DNA of 64,000 nt from Lacipirellulaceae bacterium (lineage in GTDB: Bacteria; Planctomycetota; Planctomycetia; Pirellulales; Lacipirellulaceae), in assembly GCA_040218535.1 (NCBI GenBank), contig JAVJRG010000012.1:930001-994000 (forward strand), in the 5' to 3' direction. The notes below the pieces were generated by a model. The model was given only the letters and a program-made list of their open reading frames with translations. It made no database searches and had not been told where the DNA came from. Positions within the stretch are counted from its first letter, which is position 1, and every line of letters begins with the position of its first letter. A program made the translations under genes and the position numbers. Positions 9,501 to 16,003 of this stretch are shown here, in pieces.

Positions 9501-10220
9501 ATGGGCAAAAGTGCCGTCGGTCCCGGCATCAAAGCGGGCGGGCCGAACTACGTGGCGACCTTGATGAAGTTTCAAGATAACTGCGAGGCAGGTTTCCAGA
9601 ATCGTGCGAGTCGCAGGGAAGCTCCAACTTGGCCAACCTTCCAAACCTTCTGCGAGGTCCTTGACGATCCCACGCTCACTAGCGCTATCGTTAGTTACGA
9701 ACGATGGGGCGAGGAAGAGTTTTTGAGCACGCACGACCATTTTCATCTTGTGGGCGAAGATAACATTCGTCGTTATTTGCCCGTCAAGCGGCTCTGTGTG
9801 CGTGTCCACCCGGACGATCAAGCTTGGGAGGTGTTTGCTCGGGTGGCGGCGGCGCGAATTGCCGGCTCGAACATCACGGTGAGCGTCCCCGCGAGCCTTT
9901 CAGGCGAGGCGATGGGGGCTGTTTCCCAATTAAAAGAGCTGGTCGCGATATGGTCCCCCAAGCCAGAATTTCTCGCTGAGTCCAACGAAGATTTGGCGAT
10001 GGCTACGTCTAAGCGACGAGTCGGGCGGCTGCGTTTTGCCCACCCTTCGCGCGTTCCCACGGATGTGAGAAAAGCCGCCGCCGATGCCCTGCTCTACATC
10101 GCGGACACGCCGGTTAGTTCGCACGGTCGTGTTGAGTTGCTGTGGTATTTCCGCGAGCAGTCGATCTCGCACGTGTATCATCGCTACGGGAATCTTGGTT
10201 TGCGTGGCAATTCACAGTGA
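6558..10220 (+). CDS. putA: Bifunctional proline dehydrogenase / L-glutamate gamma-semialdehyde dehydrogenase PutA
   Basis: A 1220-residue protein oxidising proline to glutamate in two steps: FAD-dependent proline dehydrogenase, then NAD-dependent aldehyde dehydrogenase, with channelled pyrroline-5-carboxylate. The ProDH barrel spans about residues 80-480 (TIYSQISPI, LVKGANMEMERVEASLYGWP, MLEGMANHQRRALF). The ALDH domain spans about 550-1015, with WNFPLAIPCGGIAAALAAGN, general base E779 in YAETGGKNA and nucleophile C813 in GGQKCSATSLLLL. A C-terminal region of about 200 residues follows, as in longer PutA types. There is no N-terminal ribbon-helix-helix DNA-binding domain, so it is not the autoregulatory E. 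coli type. ATG 6558 starts 35 bases after fhcB. A palindromic repeat begins right after the stop. Confidence 0.95.
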   Translation: MPSKLPDEVAKQVQSQINELFADFNSNDSEVDPLAQQAVYLARELQRRASQLQTPAEKQQQAELDAMITSPEDKATLMQMTDQAFRSHSTRRAADQLVHILDVQGVPRFFGLFDKAMLKGFQAFGGYLPGVAMPLVKEKMQHETANVVLPAEEELLKKHLEERRREGLRMNVNVLGEALLGEREAQRRLQMYLAALARPEIEVISVKISTIYSQISPIAREHTVNVLCDRLELLYRAAAKHRFKRSDGSEVTKFVYLDMEEYRDKHITAEVFMRTLDRPGMEQVRAGIALQAYLPDSFETQQTITEWARARVTAGKSPVTVRLVKGANMEMERVEASLYGWPIATFTDKTDTDANYLRMLRYGMQPENIAAVQLGIASHNLFSLAYGLVLAFEASALDRVQFEMLEGMANHQRRALFALSQNMLLYAPACKQEDFINAIGYLVRRLDENTGEENFLRHAFSLEVGDAEWEKLEEGFLAAFRRIESLSSAPNKVQDRNIESAHRQAVSPRQPFANEPDTDWSLPQNGEWAQQIIERWEPQHSDHAADVPLVIAGKEIFADREVGESTDPSRPGIVVAKYREGTSEDVEDAVRCAVADPTNWRDLPVAERTELLDRVADEIVRNRGDLMGAMLAEGGKTLAESDPEVSEAIDFCRYYGQSAAAFHELEGVQVTSKGVVAVVSPWNFPLAIPCGGIAAALAAGNTAILKPASDTAMIAYRLCECFWRAGVPREALQFLTGRGGTVGHQLVTHDAVDAVILTGGTNTAERMLAAKPAMNLYAETGGKNATIVTALADRDLAIKNVLHSAFSHGGQKCSATSLLLLEEEVYNDASFRETLCDAVESLKVGSAWKLETKIGPLIRPPSGELEQGLKDLEDGESWAVMPRLHVDENPNLIAPGVKWGVTPGSFTHCTELFGPVLGVMCVKSLGEAIELVNATGYGLTSGLESLDHREHDIWKKGVKSGNLYVNRPTTGAIVLRQPFGGMGKSAVGPGIKAGGPNYVATLMKFQDNCEAGFQNRASRREAPTWPTFQTFCEVLDDPTLTSAIVSYERWGEEEFLSTHDHFHLVGEDNIRRYLPVKRLCVRVHPDDQAWEVFARVAAARIAGSNITVSVPASLSGEAMGAVSQLKELVAIWSPKPEFLAESNEDLAMATSKRRVGRLRFAHPSRVPTDVRKAAADALLYIADTPVSSHGRVELLWYFREQSISHVYHRYGNLGLRGNSQ

Positions 10221-10223
10221 AAG

Positions 10224-10299
10224 TCCCACGCAGAGTCGCGGAGATCGCAAAGGTTCTGTTTGAGATCTAGCTCGGCGGCCTCCGCACCTCTGCGTGGGA
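10224..10299. repeat. Inverted repeat downstream of putA
   Basis: Perfect 12-base inverted repeat TCCCACGCAGAG (10224-10235) and CTCTGCGTGGGA (10288-10299), extended inward by a partly matching GCGGAG/CTCCGC pair. It starts three bases after the putA stop and ends just before the convergent gene at 10310. It could terminate transcription from both sides, but no T-run follows, and its sequence type (CGCAGAG...) resembles dispersed intergenic repeats. Confidence 0.55.
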
Positions 10300-10309
10300 T
10301 ATCTAGCGA

Positions 10310-10681
10310 CTACTTTTTCTTGCGGCGTTTCTTCTCTATCGTCCAAACCTCGGCAAAGCTCGGGTCGAGCCGTGCCAGCCGGTTCCGCCGGATGTCGAGC
10401 TGACGCAGCTTTCCTTTGCGGGGCTTCACCAACACGAACGGCAAGCAAACGGCTTTGACTTCCAGCGGCTCGCAGTCGCGGTACGGGGTGATGGCGATGC
10501 GGACCAACTCTTCACGCTCCGCTTGGGCGACGTCGTATTCCCAGATGAGCAGAGGGAACTCACAGATTTCATAGAGGATGGCGACCCAATCACCGGCGCG
10601 CACTTCCTCCGGCGCGAGCGACTTTGCCAAAGTCGCGCGCTCACACTCCACCTCGGCGTCGTTGGTTGCGGAAGAAGCCAT
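10310..10681 (-). CDS. Hypothetical protein, 123 residues
   Basis: I do not recognise this protein. It starts with ATG at 10679-10681 and reads as an intracellular, charged protein with no signal peptide or membrane segment. A middle block VRAGDWVAILYEICEFPLLIW has alternating hydrophobic residues suggesting beta strands, followed by ITPYRDCEPLEVKAVCLPFV, and the C-terminus is very basic (WTIEKKRRKKK). The composition and the lack of a competing frame on the other strand support a real gene. Its neighbours (putA, dapL) are metabolic but point the other way or are separated by 172 bases with a hairpin, so context gives no function. Confidence 0.6.
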   Translation of the reverse strand: MASSATNDAEVECERATLAKSLAPEEVRAGDWVAILYEICEFPLLIWEYDVAQAEREELVRIAITPYRDCEPLEVKAVCLPFVLVKPRKGKLRQLDIRRNRLARLDPSFAEVWTIEKKRRKKK

Positions 10682-10773
10682 GCGGAGGAGGACATGGCAC
10701 GGCTAGCGGAGGTTCGCAAAGAGATGGCAATTGAACATTGACTAGCCCGCGAGCACGACGACGTTGGGTCTGG

Positions 10774-10811
10774 CTCGCGCGGAGAATTATTTGCAAGGGT
10801 TCCCGCGCGAG
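10774..10811. terminator. Hairpin downstream of dapL, possible terminator
   Basis: CTCGCGCGG (10774-10782) pairs perfectly with CCGCGCGAG (10803-10811) across a 20-base loop, 43 bases beyond the dapL stop. No U-tract follows on either strand, so it may be a dispersed palindrome rather than an intrinsic terminator. Confidence 0.4.
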
Positions 10812-10853
10812 GCTTAGCTAGCAAACTTTCGTTCGCAGTGTGCGAGATCTGCC

Positions 10854-12089
10854 CTAAAAAACAGGCTGCAAACTCTTCAGTCGAGCTTCGGTCTCTGCCA
10901 TTAGCGCATCCTCGGCGGCTTCGTCTTCCGCGACGTAGGTGACGCTGAATCTTAGGAACGGCCCCGCGTCGTCCCAGGGGACGGTGCAAATGGACTGTTC
11001 GGTGATGAGAAATTGGCTTGCCTCTTCCGCATTGGCGAACTCGACGCCCGGGCCTTCGAAGGCTTTCGGCGACGGCGTGTAGAGAAAGTACGTGCCGCCG
11101 GGCATTTCACATTCGAAGCCGCAGCGTTTGAGTGTAGCGACGAGCTTTTCCATGCGACGGCGATACTTCGCGCGGATTCGTTGCGGGATGCTCTCGTCAT
11201 CGAGAGCGGCGATCGCGGCTTTTTGGATCGCCATGAATTGGCCCGAGTCGCTGTTGTCCTTCACGTAGCCAAACGCGCTGACGATCCGCTCATGGCCGCA
11301 GACCCAGCCCATCCGCCAGCCGATCATGTCGTAGCCTTTGCTCATCGAGTGAACTTCGACGCCGACGTCTTTCGCGCCCGGCACGGCAAGGAAGCTGTTT
11401 GGTTCTTGGTCAAACGAAAGCAACGCATGGGCGGCGTCTTGCACGATGACAATGTTGTTGTCTTTGGCAAACTGAATCGCCTTCTCGTAAAACTCGCGGG
11501 TGGCCGTCTTGCCGGTGGGGCTGTTGGGGAAGCAGAGCACGAGGAGCTTTGCTTTGTCGAGCACGTCCCCAGGGATGCCGTCGAGGTCGGGGAGGAAATC
11601 GTTCTCGGCCAGCAGTGGTAATTTGTAAACGCTGCCGCCGTAAAAGTTGGTGTGCGTCCCCACGACGGGATAGCCCGGCACGGTCATTAGCGTGATGTCG
11701 CCGGGGTTGATGAACACGCCTGGTAGCATCGCGTAGACAGGCTTCGAGCCGATCGCCGGGCAGATTTCGGTTGCCGGGTCGAGTTGTACGCCGTAGGTCC
11801 GCTGCATCATCCGCGCGACGGCTTCCCTGAAGGCGGGAATGCCGTTGTCTGAGTAGCCTCGATTCTCCGGCTTGTTGATCTCCTCGGCCATCACAAGGCG
11901 AACCTTCTCGTCGGCCATTTCGTCATTCTCGCCGATCCCGAAGTCGAGCAGTTGCCGTTCGGGAAAGTCCGCCAGGACTTTGCGTTTGGCGCGTTTGATC
12001 TTCTCGAACTTGTAAATAGCGGTGTCTTTGCCGTAGCTGGCACCGCCGATGCGGTCGGCGAAAAGGGACTGGAAGTAGGGATCGGACAT
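10854..12089 (-). CDS. dapL: LL-diaminopimelate aminotransferase
   Basis: A 411-residue fold-type I PLP enzyme that converts tetrahydrodipicolinate directly to LL-diaminopimelate in lysine and peptidoglycan precursor synthesis, as in plants, Chlamydia and planctomycetes. Motifs: LLDFGIGENDEMADEKV near residue 48, NRGYSDNGIPAFREAVARMM, CFPNSPTGKTA (substrate/PLP contact Asn), VQDAAHALLSF, and the Schiff-base lysine K251 in HSMSKGYDMIGWRMGWVCG. Length and motif spacing fit DapL rather than a generic aspartate aminotransferase. ATG at 12087-12089 gives the typical short leader before YFQSLFADRIGG. It is transcribed alone, with hairpins in both flanking gaps. Confidence 0.9.
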   Translation of the reverse strand: MSDPYFQSLFADRIGGASYGKDTAIYKFEKIKRAKRKVLADFPERQLLDFGIGENDEMADEKVRLVMAEEINKPENRGYSDNGIPAFREAVARMMQRTYGVQLDPATEICPAIGSKPVYAMLPGVFINPGDITLMTVPGYPVVGTHTNFYGGSVYKLPLLAENDFLPDLDGIPGDVLDKAKLLVLCFPNSPTGKTATREFYEKAIQFAKDNNIVIVQDAAHALLSFDQEPNSFLAVPGAKDVGVEVHSMSKGYDMIGWRMGWVCGHERIVSAFGYVKDNSDSGQFMAIQKAAIAALDDESIPQRIRAKYRRRMEKLVATLKRCGFECEMPGGTYFLYTPSPKAFEGPGVEFANAEEASQFLITEQSICTVPWDDAGPFLRFSVTYVAEDEAAEDALMAETEARLKSLQPVF

Positions 12090-12132
12090 TGTGGGGTGGC
12101 GTTGTTTATGAGTGAGCGGCAGTTACGTTAAC

Positions 12133-12151
12133 CACCATCGTCCCGATGGTG
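12133..12151. repeat. Small hairpin upstream of dapL
   Basis: CACCATCG-TCC-CGATGGTG is a perfect 8-base stem with a 3-base loop, 44 bases upstream of the dapL start codon. It belongs to the same spacer as the longer hairpin at 12222-12264. Confidence 0.45.
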
Positions 12152-12221
12152 TCTTCGCCGAAATGACGAATCCCACAAGCTACCGGAGTGTGCGAGGGGC
12201 GACAACCGGGCGAGGCGCGGT

Positions 12222-12264
12222 CCACGCGGAGCGTGGAGTTACAGTAACACCACGCTCCGCGTGG
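12222..12264. repeat. Perfect 15-base inverted repeat
   Basis: CCACGCGGAGCGTGG (12222-12236) and CCACGCTCCGCGTGG (12250-12264) are exact inverted repeats across a 13-base loop. It lies 18 bases downstream of the stop of the minus-strand gene ending at 12283, so it could terminate that gene, though without a clear U-run. Confidence 0.6.
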
Positions 12265-12282
12265 TGAGCCCTCTAGCCGGGG

Positions 12283-14076
12283 CTATTCTTGCGGCAATGT
12301 TGGCCACTCGACTTTGGGGAGGGGCATGCGGATGACGAGGTCGTCGCCCTCGGGGAGATCACTCTCGACGCTTGGAGCTTCGTAGTCCTCGCCATATGCT
12401 CCATCAGAGTATGAATTCCTTTCAGGGGACTCTACCTTGGGCACCTGAGTCCACTCACCATTGATGACTCGCCATGATAAGCTGTTGCGTACAATGCCGT
12501 CGTTATCAGTAGCGTTGTCGTCGATTTCGTTCTTCCCGATGCTGTAGAGGAGATAGCCATCGTCTCGAAGATCGTACCGGTAGGGCTGATTTGCGAAGAG
12601 GTCGTTAGGTACCGATCCCATAATCGTGGGGGCAAGCGTTTCTAGCTTTTTCGGATAGCTACCTTGTTCAAGGTGATAGACGGCTAGTGCAGTGGCTATT
12701 CGATGTAGTTCGAGGTTCGCTTGAAGGCGATCTTCGGCGACCATCAGCGATGGAAGAGCAGGCAGGAATAGGCTAACGAGCTTCTCGGAAGTTTGTTGAC
12801 TACGAACCGATTCGCTAGCAAAAATCGAAAAGAGACTAGGTTCCTTCCCGTTGCCCAACGATTGCATTTCGTTGTCCAACTCTTTGAGCTTGGCTTGACG
12901 GTTCTTGCGGTCAGTGATCCGAGCCGCGTTGGCGAGGCGATTGTACCAGCGATTGCCCAGCTTCAAACTAGGGGTGGCATCGATTGGTCCTTTCCAAGCC
13001 AGACGCTCGAGTTGACTCGGTACACGACTGCTGAAGCTGAGACTGTTAATTGAGACACGCTCCCCGAATCGCCCGCAGGTAACGCGCAACGCAGAATCGA
13101 GGAACATGAATCGTTCTCCTCGATCGATAGCGCCAGCCATGTCGACTCTCATAGGCAGGGATTGCAGGTCACTCAAGATCTTGCGAGCAAGTTGCTCGGT
13201 AAGTTGCTCGCTGTTCAATACATCGTCAAGACAACTCATCGCGACATCTCGCATGGCGATACCGATGAGCTTCTCAACACAGGTATCTCCACGGGCAATG
13301 TGGTTTCCCAGCTGCATGATGGCGAAAAAGTCTTGCCAAGCAAGTTCAACTCTTCCCTCGCCCAAATGTAGCATGCCTCGCAGGTTCAGCTCACGAGAGG
13401 CAGAGCGACCAACTTGTGATGAAGTGAGCCACAAGGATAACAAGGCAGGGTTCGGTTCGTTGAGAAACGATGGAGACGGACTGTAGAATTCTGGTCGTTT
13501 GCCCGCTTCGACCAGCAAGTCGAGCGCTTGGTTATTCCGTTTGACCCAGCTTGCCAGCGGTGGGTATTGCTCCGCTGTCCACGGCCTCTCCTTCGCATAT
13601 TCGATCAGAGCTTGAATGGAGTCTTTCGTAATCGCGGATGGCTGTTTGTCGGAGGCGGCCATGTCGTCCGCGTAGCCATATTCACCGTCTGGTACTTCCG
13701 GGGCGACATAGCCGAAATCCGTGTAGATTTGATCGTCGGTGTAGGCAGGCACCAGGAAAGCGCCGGTATCAAGGTTCTCTAGACCAATCTCGTCGCAGGC
13801 AAGCTGAAACATAGATTGCTCCATATTATTGTAATCCTGCGGCCCCATCGCTCGCCAGAATGGCACAGCTCCATTGTTCTCCGGCGTGACGCCTTCTCGT
13901 TGCTTGGCGAAAATCACTGCGGCATAGTCTGGTAGCCCATCCTCAGCCAGAGGCTCAGTGATGTAGGTTGTACTCTTGCCAAGCTTCAGCGTGGGAGTGG
14001 GGCCGAATTGTTGGTAGAGAAACCATCCGAGCAGCAGTGCCAGTGGAATACCAATGTAGAGAAGTTTGCGTTTCAT
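12283..14076 (-). CDS. Large membrane-anchored protein of unknown function, paralogue 1 of 3
   Basis: A 597-residue protein with an N-terminal membrane anchor or signal (KLLYIGIPLALLLGWFLYQQ, residues 4-23) and a large presumably extracytoplasmic part. It is a clear paralogue of the genes at 14225 and 16004: all share an N-terminal TTYITEPLAEDGLPDY-like block, NNGAVPFWRAMGP, ADDR..-like AEDRLQANLELHRIATALA, and an end EGDDLVIRMPLPKVEWP. Near residue 500 the segment GSYPKKLETLAPTIMGSVP and YLLYSIGKNEIDDN recalls the calcium-loop end of type II secretion major pseudopilins, though there is no prepilin cleavage motif. I do not recognise a named family. First of a tandem triplet, transcribed last if co-transcribed. 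Confidence 0.75.
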   Translation of the reverse strand: MKRKLLYIGIPLALLLGWFLYQQFGPTPTLKLGKSTTYITEPLAEDGLPDYAAVIFAKQREGVTPENNGAVPFWRAMGPQDYNNMEQSMFQLACDEIGLENLDTGAFLVPAYTDDQIYTDFGYVAPEVPDGEYGYADDMAASDKQPSAITKDSIQALIEYAKERPWTAEQYPPLASWVKRNNQALDLLVEAGKRPEFYSPSPSFLNEPNPALLSLWLTSSQVGRSASRELNLRGMLHLGEGRVELAWQDFFAIMQLGNHIARGDTCVEKLIGIAMRDVAMSCLDDVLNSEQLTEQLARKILSDLQSLPMRVDMAGAIDRGERFMFLDSALRVTCGRFGERVSINSLSFSSRVPSQLERLAWKGPIDATPSLKLGNRWYNRLANAARITDRKNRQAKLKELDNEMQSLGNGKEPSLFSIFASESVRSQQTSEKLVSLFLPALPSLMVAEDRLQANLELHRIATALAVYHLEQGSYPKKLETLAPTIMGSVPNDLFANQPYRYDLRDDGYLLYSIGKNEIDDNATDNDGIVRNSLSWRVINGEWTQVPKVESPERNSYSDGAYGEDYEAPSVESDLPEGDDLVIRMPLPKVEWPTLPQE

Positions 14077-14093
14077 TGCGTCTTATCTGTTGC

Positions 14094-14187
14094 TCAACGA
14101 ATAAGCACGAATCGAGCGAGTGAAAGAAGATGGCTACCGCTCACTATTCTACCAAACAAGATTCGCGCTATTCGTGAGATTCGTTGA
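14094..14187. repeat. Imperfect palindrome between paralogues 1 and 2
   Basis: TCAACGAATAAGCACGAATC (from 14094) is inverted in CTATTCGTGAGATTCGTTGA (ending 14187), with a few mismatches and one indel. The same type of element recurs at 15872-15963 in the next spacer. Confidence 0.5.
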
Positions 14188-14204
14188 CGAGAAAGCCCGC
14201 ATGA

Positions 14205-14224
14205 CTCAGCCCTCGAGGGCCGAG
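14205..14224. repeat. 20-base palindrome abutting the stop of paralogue 2
   Basis: CTCAGCCCTCGAGGGCCGAG is nearly self-complementary (one G-T position) and touches the stop codon at 14225. The spacer before 16004 has the almost identical CTCAGCCCTGGAGGGCCGAG. It could form a terminator stem for the minus-strand gene. Confidence 0.5.
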
Positions 14225-15859
14225 CTACTTGGCTTGGGGCCAATCAATCTCCGGCAGCGGCAAGCGGATCACTAGGTCGTCGCCTTCGTACTTCTCCCAC
14301 GTTTCGGACTCGCCGGTGGGGTCGGTTTCGGAGAGGTTGTCGAGTTTGGCTTGCAGGGCGGCGTGGGTGGTCCATTCGCCTTGGATCACGTAGTGCGTTT
14401 GGTCTTCGTACTCGTCGCGGAAGGTGCCTTGGTCGTCCTCCGCGTTGCTGCCTAGGCCGTAGAGCAGGTAGCCCTGCTTCTGGCGGAAGTAGCGGAACTT
14501 TTGTTCGTAGACGGGGTCGAGAGGTAACTCTTGGAGGAAGTCGGGCGTCAGTTCGTGTAACTCCACAGGGTACTCTCCCCGCTTTGCGTGAAAGGTAGCC
14601 AGCGCGGTGGCGACGATCGAGAGGCGGCGTTTTGTGATGCCGCGACGTTCTGCCACCATAGCTGCCCATGTGGGGGAAAAAAGCAGGCTGGCCGTGCGGG
14701 CGTATTGCCATTTTGACCTCGCTTGGGGAGAGATGAGTGCCTGAGCCATGAGGGCCTTGCTTTCTCCAATCTCGCTCCAACTCTCGACGCGTTGGTTGAC
14801 TTCGTCCAAGAATGCCTCACTACGTTTTGGATCTTCTTCGTAGGCGGCTTTCTCATAGAGATCGTGATCATCGTTGAGCCGGCGGAAGATGTAGTTCCAA
14901 TCGTAGGCGGCACGGTTGGCAATCCAGTCGTTATTCTTCTTGTCGGCAGGCAGGCTTTTAGGAGGCTGGCGAATCATCTGCAGGGCACTATCAAGCGTTA
15001 GCAGGCGTTCGTCGTAAGTGATTGCCCGTCGCATTTCCTTGGCCGGTGGCAACGATTGGAGGTCGGTCAGCATTTGTGCGAGCAGCCCTTCAGGAACCGC
15101 GACCGATTGTTTAGCCATCTGGTGTAGGAGTGCCACGTGCGCTTTGTCGGCCATCCCTTCGACCGCGATGGCGACCAGCGAGGCAACGATTCCGAATTGA
15201 TTGCTGGCGTGTCGGGCCAAGCGGCGGCAGGCCATCAGGTCGGCGTGGGCCGCGGCAAAACGTCCCTCGCCAGCACGGAGCGTTGCTCGTACGCACAAGC
15301 CACGAGTGAAGGCGCGTAAGCCTTCGAGCATCGAATGATCCTGTAGCAACAGGGGTGGGCCGTCTTCGAGAATTTCAGCGACCATCGGCCCGTAGAACTT
15401 CGGACGCTGCGAGGCTTCGATGGCTAAGTCGAGTGGTTTACTGTTGGCCCGCAACCACACGGCCAGCGGCGGGAAGTCGCTTTCCTGCCAGGGATGGTTG
15501 TAAGCGGCTTCGCCCTGCTCCCCGAGATGCTCGTCGGCCAGTTCGATGAGGTATTTGCCTTCCTCCGGCGGCTCGGGCATGTCGAGCTCGTTGAAGAAGG
15601 CGGCTCGTTTTTCTTCTTCGATCTCACGAGGGCCAAGCGCTTGCCAAAGAAGCACCACTGCGTTGTTGTCTGCCGTGACGCCTGCTTTGGCTTTTTGCCG
15701 TACGAACTCGAAGTAATCAGGTAGGCCTTCTTCGTCGAGGGGTTCGGTGATGAACGTGATGCTCTTCTCGATCTTCAGCGGCGGGTCTGCCGCGTAGGAT
15801 TGGCGGCAGCAAAGGATGAGCAACGCACAGGTAGAGTAGATGAGGTTGTGTTTCATCAT
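14225..15859 (-). CDS. Large exported protein of unknown function, paralogue 2 of 3
   Basis: A 544-residue relative of the neighbours at 12283 and 16004. Here the N-terminus looks like a cleavable signal (LIYSTCALLILCCRQSYA, residues 5-22) rather than the W-L-Y-Q anchor of the other two. Shared blocks: ITFITEPLDEEGLPDYFEF, NNAVVLLWQALGP, IVATALATFHAKRGEYPVEL near residue 430, YLLYGLGSNAEDDQG, and the end EGDDLVIRLPLPEIDWP. Two adjacent start codons (ATGATG, 15854-15859) leave the exact start open by one residue. The 148-base spacer to paralogue 1 and 144-base spacer to paralogue 3 carry matching palindromes, implying segmental duplication. Function unknown; secretion-system-like C-terminal block is the only hint. 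Confidence 0.75.
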   Translation of the reverse strand: MMKHNLIYSTCALLILCCRQSYAADPPLKIEKSITFITEPLDEEGLPDYFEFVRQKAKAGVTADNNAVVLLWQALGPREIEEEKRAAFFNELDMPEPPEEGKYLIELADEHLGEQGEAAYNHPWQESDFPPLAVWLRANSKPLDLAIEASQRPKFYGPMVAEILEDGPPLLLQDHSMLEGLRAFTRGLCVRATLRAGEGRFAAAHADLMACRRLARHASNQFGIVASLVAIAVEGMADKAHVALLHQMAKQSVAVPEGLLAQMLTDLQSLPPAKEMRRAITYDERLLTLDSALQMIRQPPKSLPADKKNNDWIANRAAYDWNYIFRRLNDDHDLYEKAAYEEDPKRSEAFLDEVNQRVESWSEIGESKALMAQALISPQARSKWQYARTASLLFSPTWAAMVAERRGITKRRLSIVATALATFHAKRGEYPVELHELTPDFLQELPLDPVYEQKFRYFRQKQGYLLYGLGSNAEDDQGTFRDEYEDQTHYVIQGEWTTHAALQAKLDNLSETDPTGESETWEKYEGDDLVIRLPLPEIDWPQAK

Positions 15860-15871
15860 GCGTCTCTTTGG

Positions 15872-15963
15872 TCAACGAATGGCACAAATCTCACGAATGT
15901 GATTTGAATAGGCTTGCTACTATTTTAGCAAAGAAGATTCGTGTGATTTGTGAAATTCGTTGA
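15872..15963. repeat. Imperfect palindrome between paralogues 2 and 3
   Basis: Arms 15872-15898 and 15937-15963 match as inverted repeats at about 24 of 27 positions (TCAACGAATGGCACAAATCT... against ...GATTTGTGAAATTCGTTGA). It is the better-preserved copy of the element at 14094-14187. Confidence 0.6.
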
Positions 15964-15983
15964 CAAGCACAACCAGAAACAAA

Positions 15984-16003
15984 CTCAGCCCTGGAGGGCC
16001 GAG
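15984..16003. repeat. 20-base palindrome abutting the stop of paralogue 3
   Basis: CTCAGCCCTGGAGGGCCGAG, self-complementary except one wobble position, ends immediately before the stop codon at 16004-16006. It differs from the copy at 14205-14224 at a single base. Confidence 0.5.
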
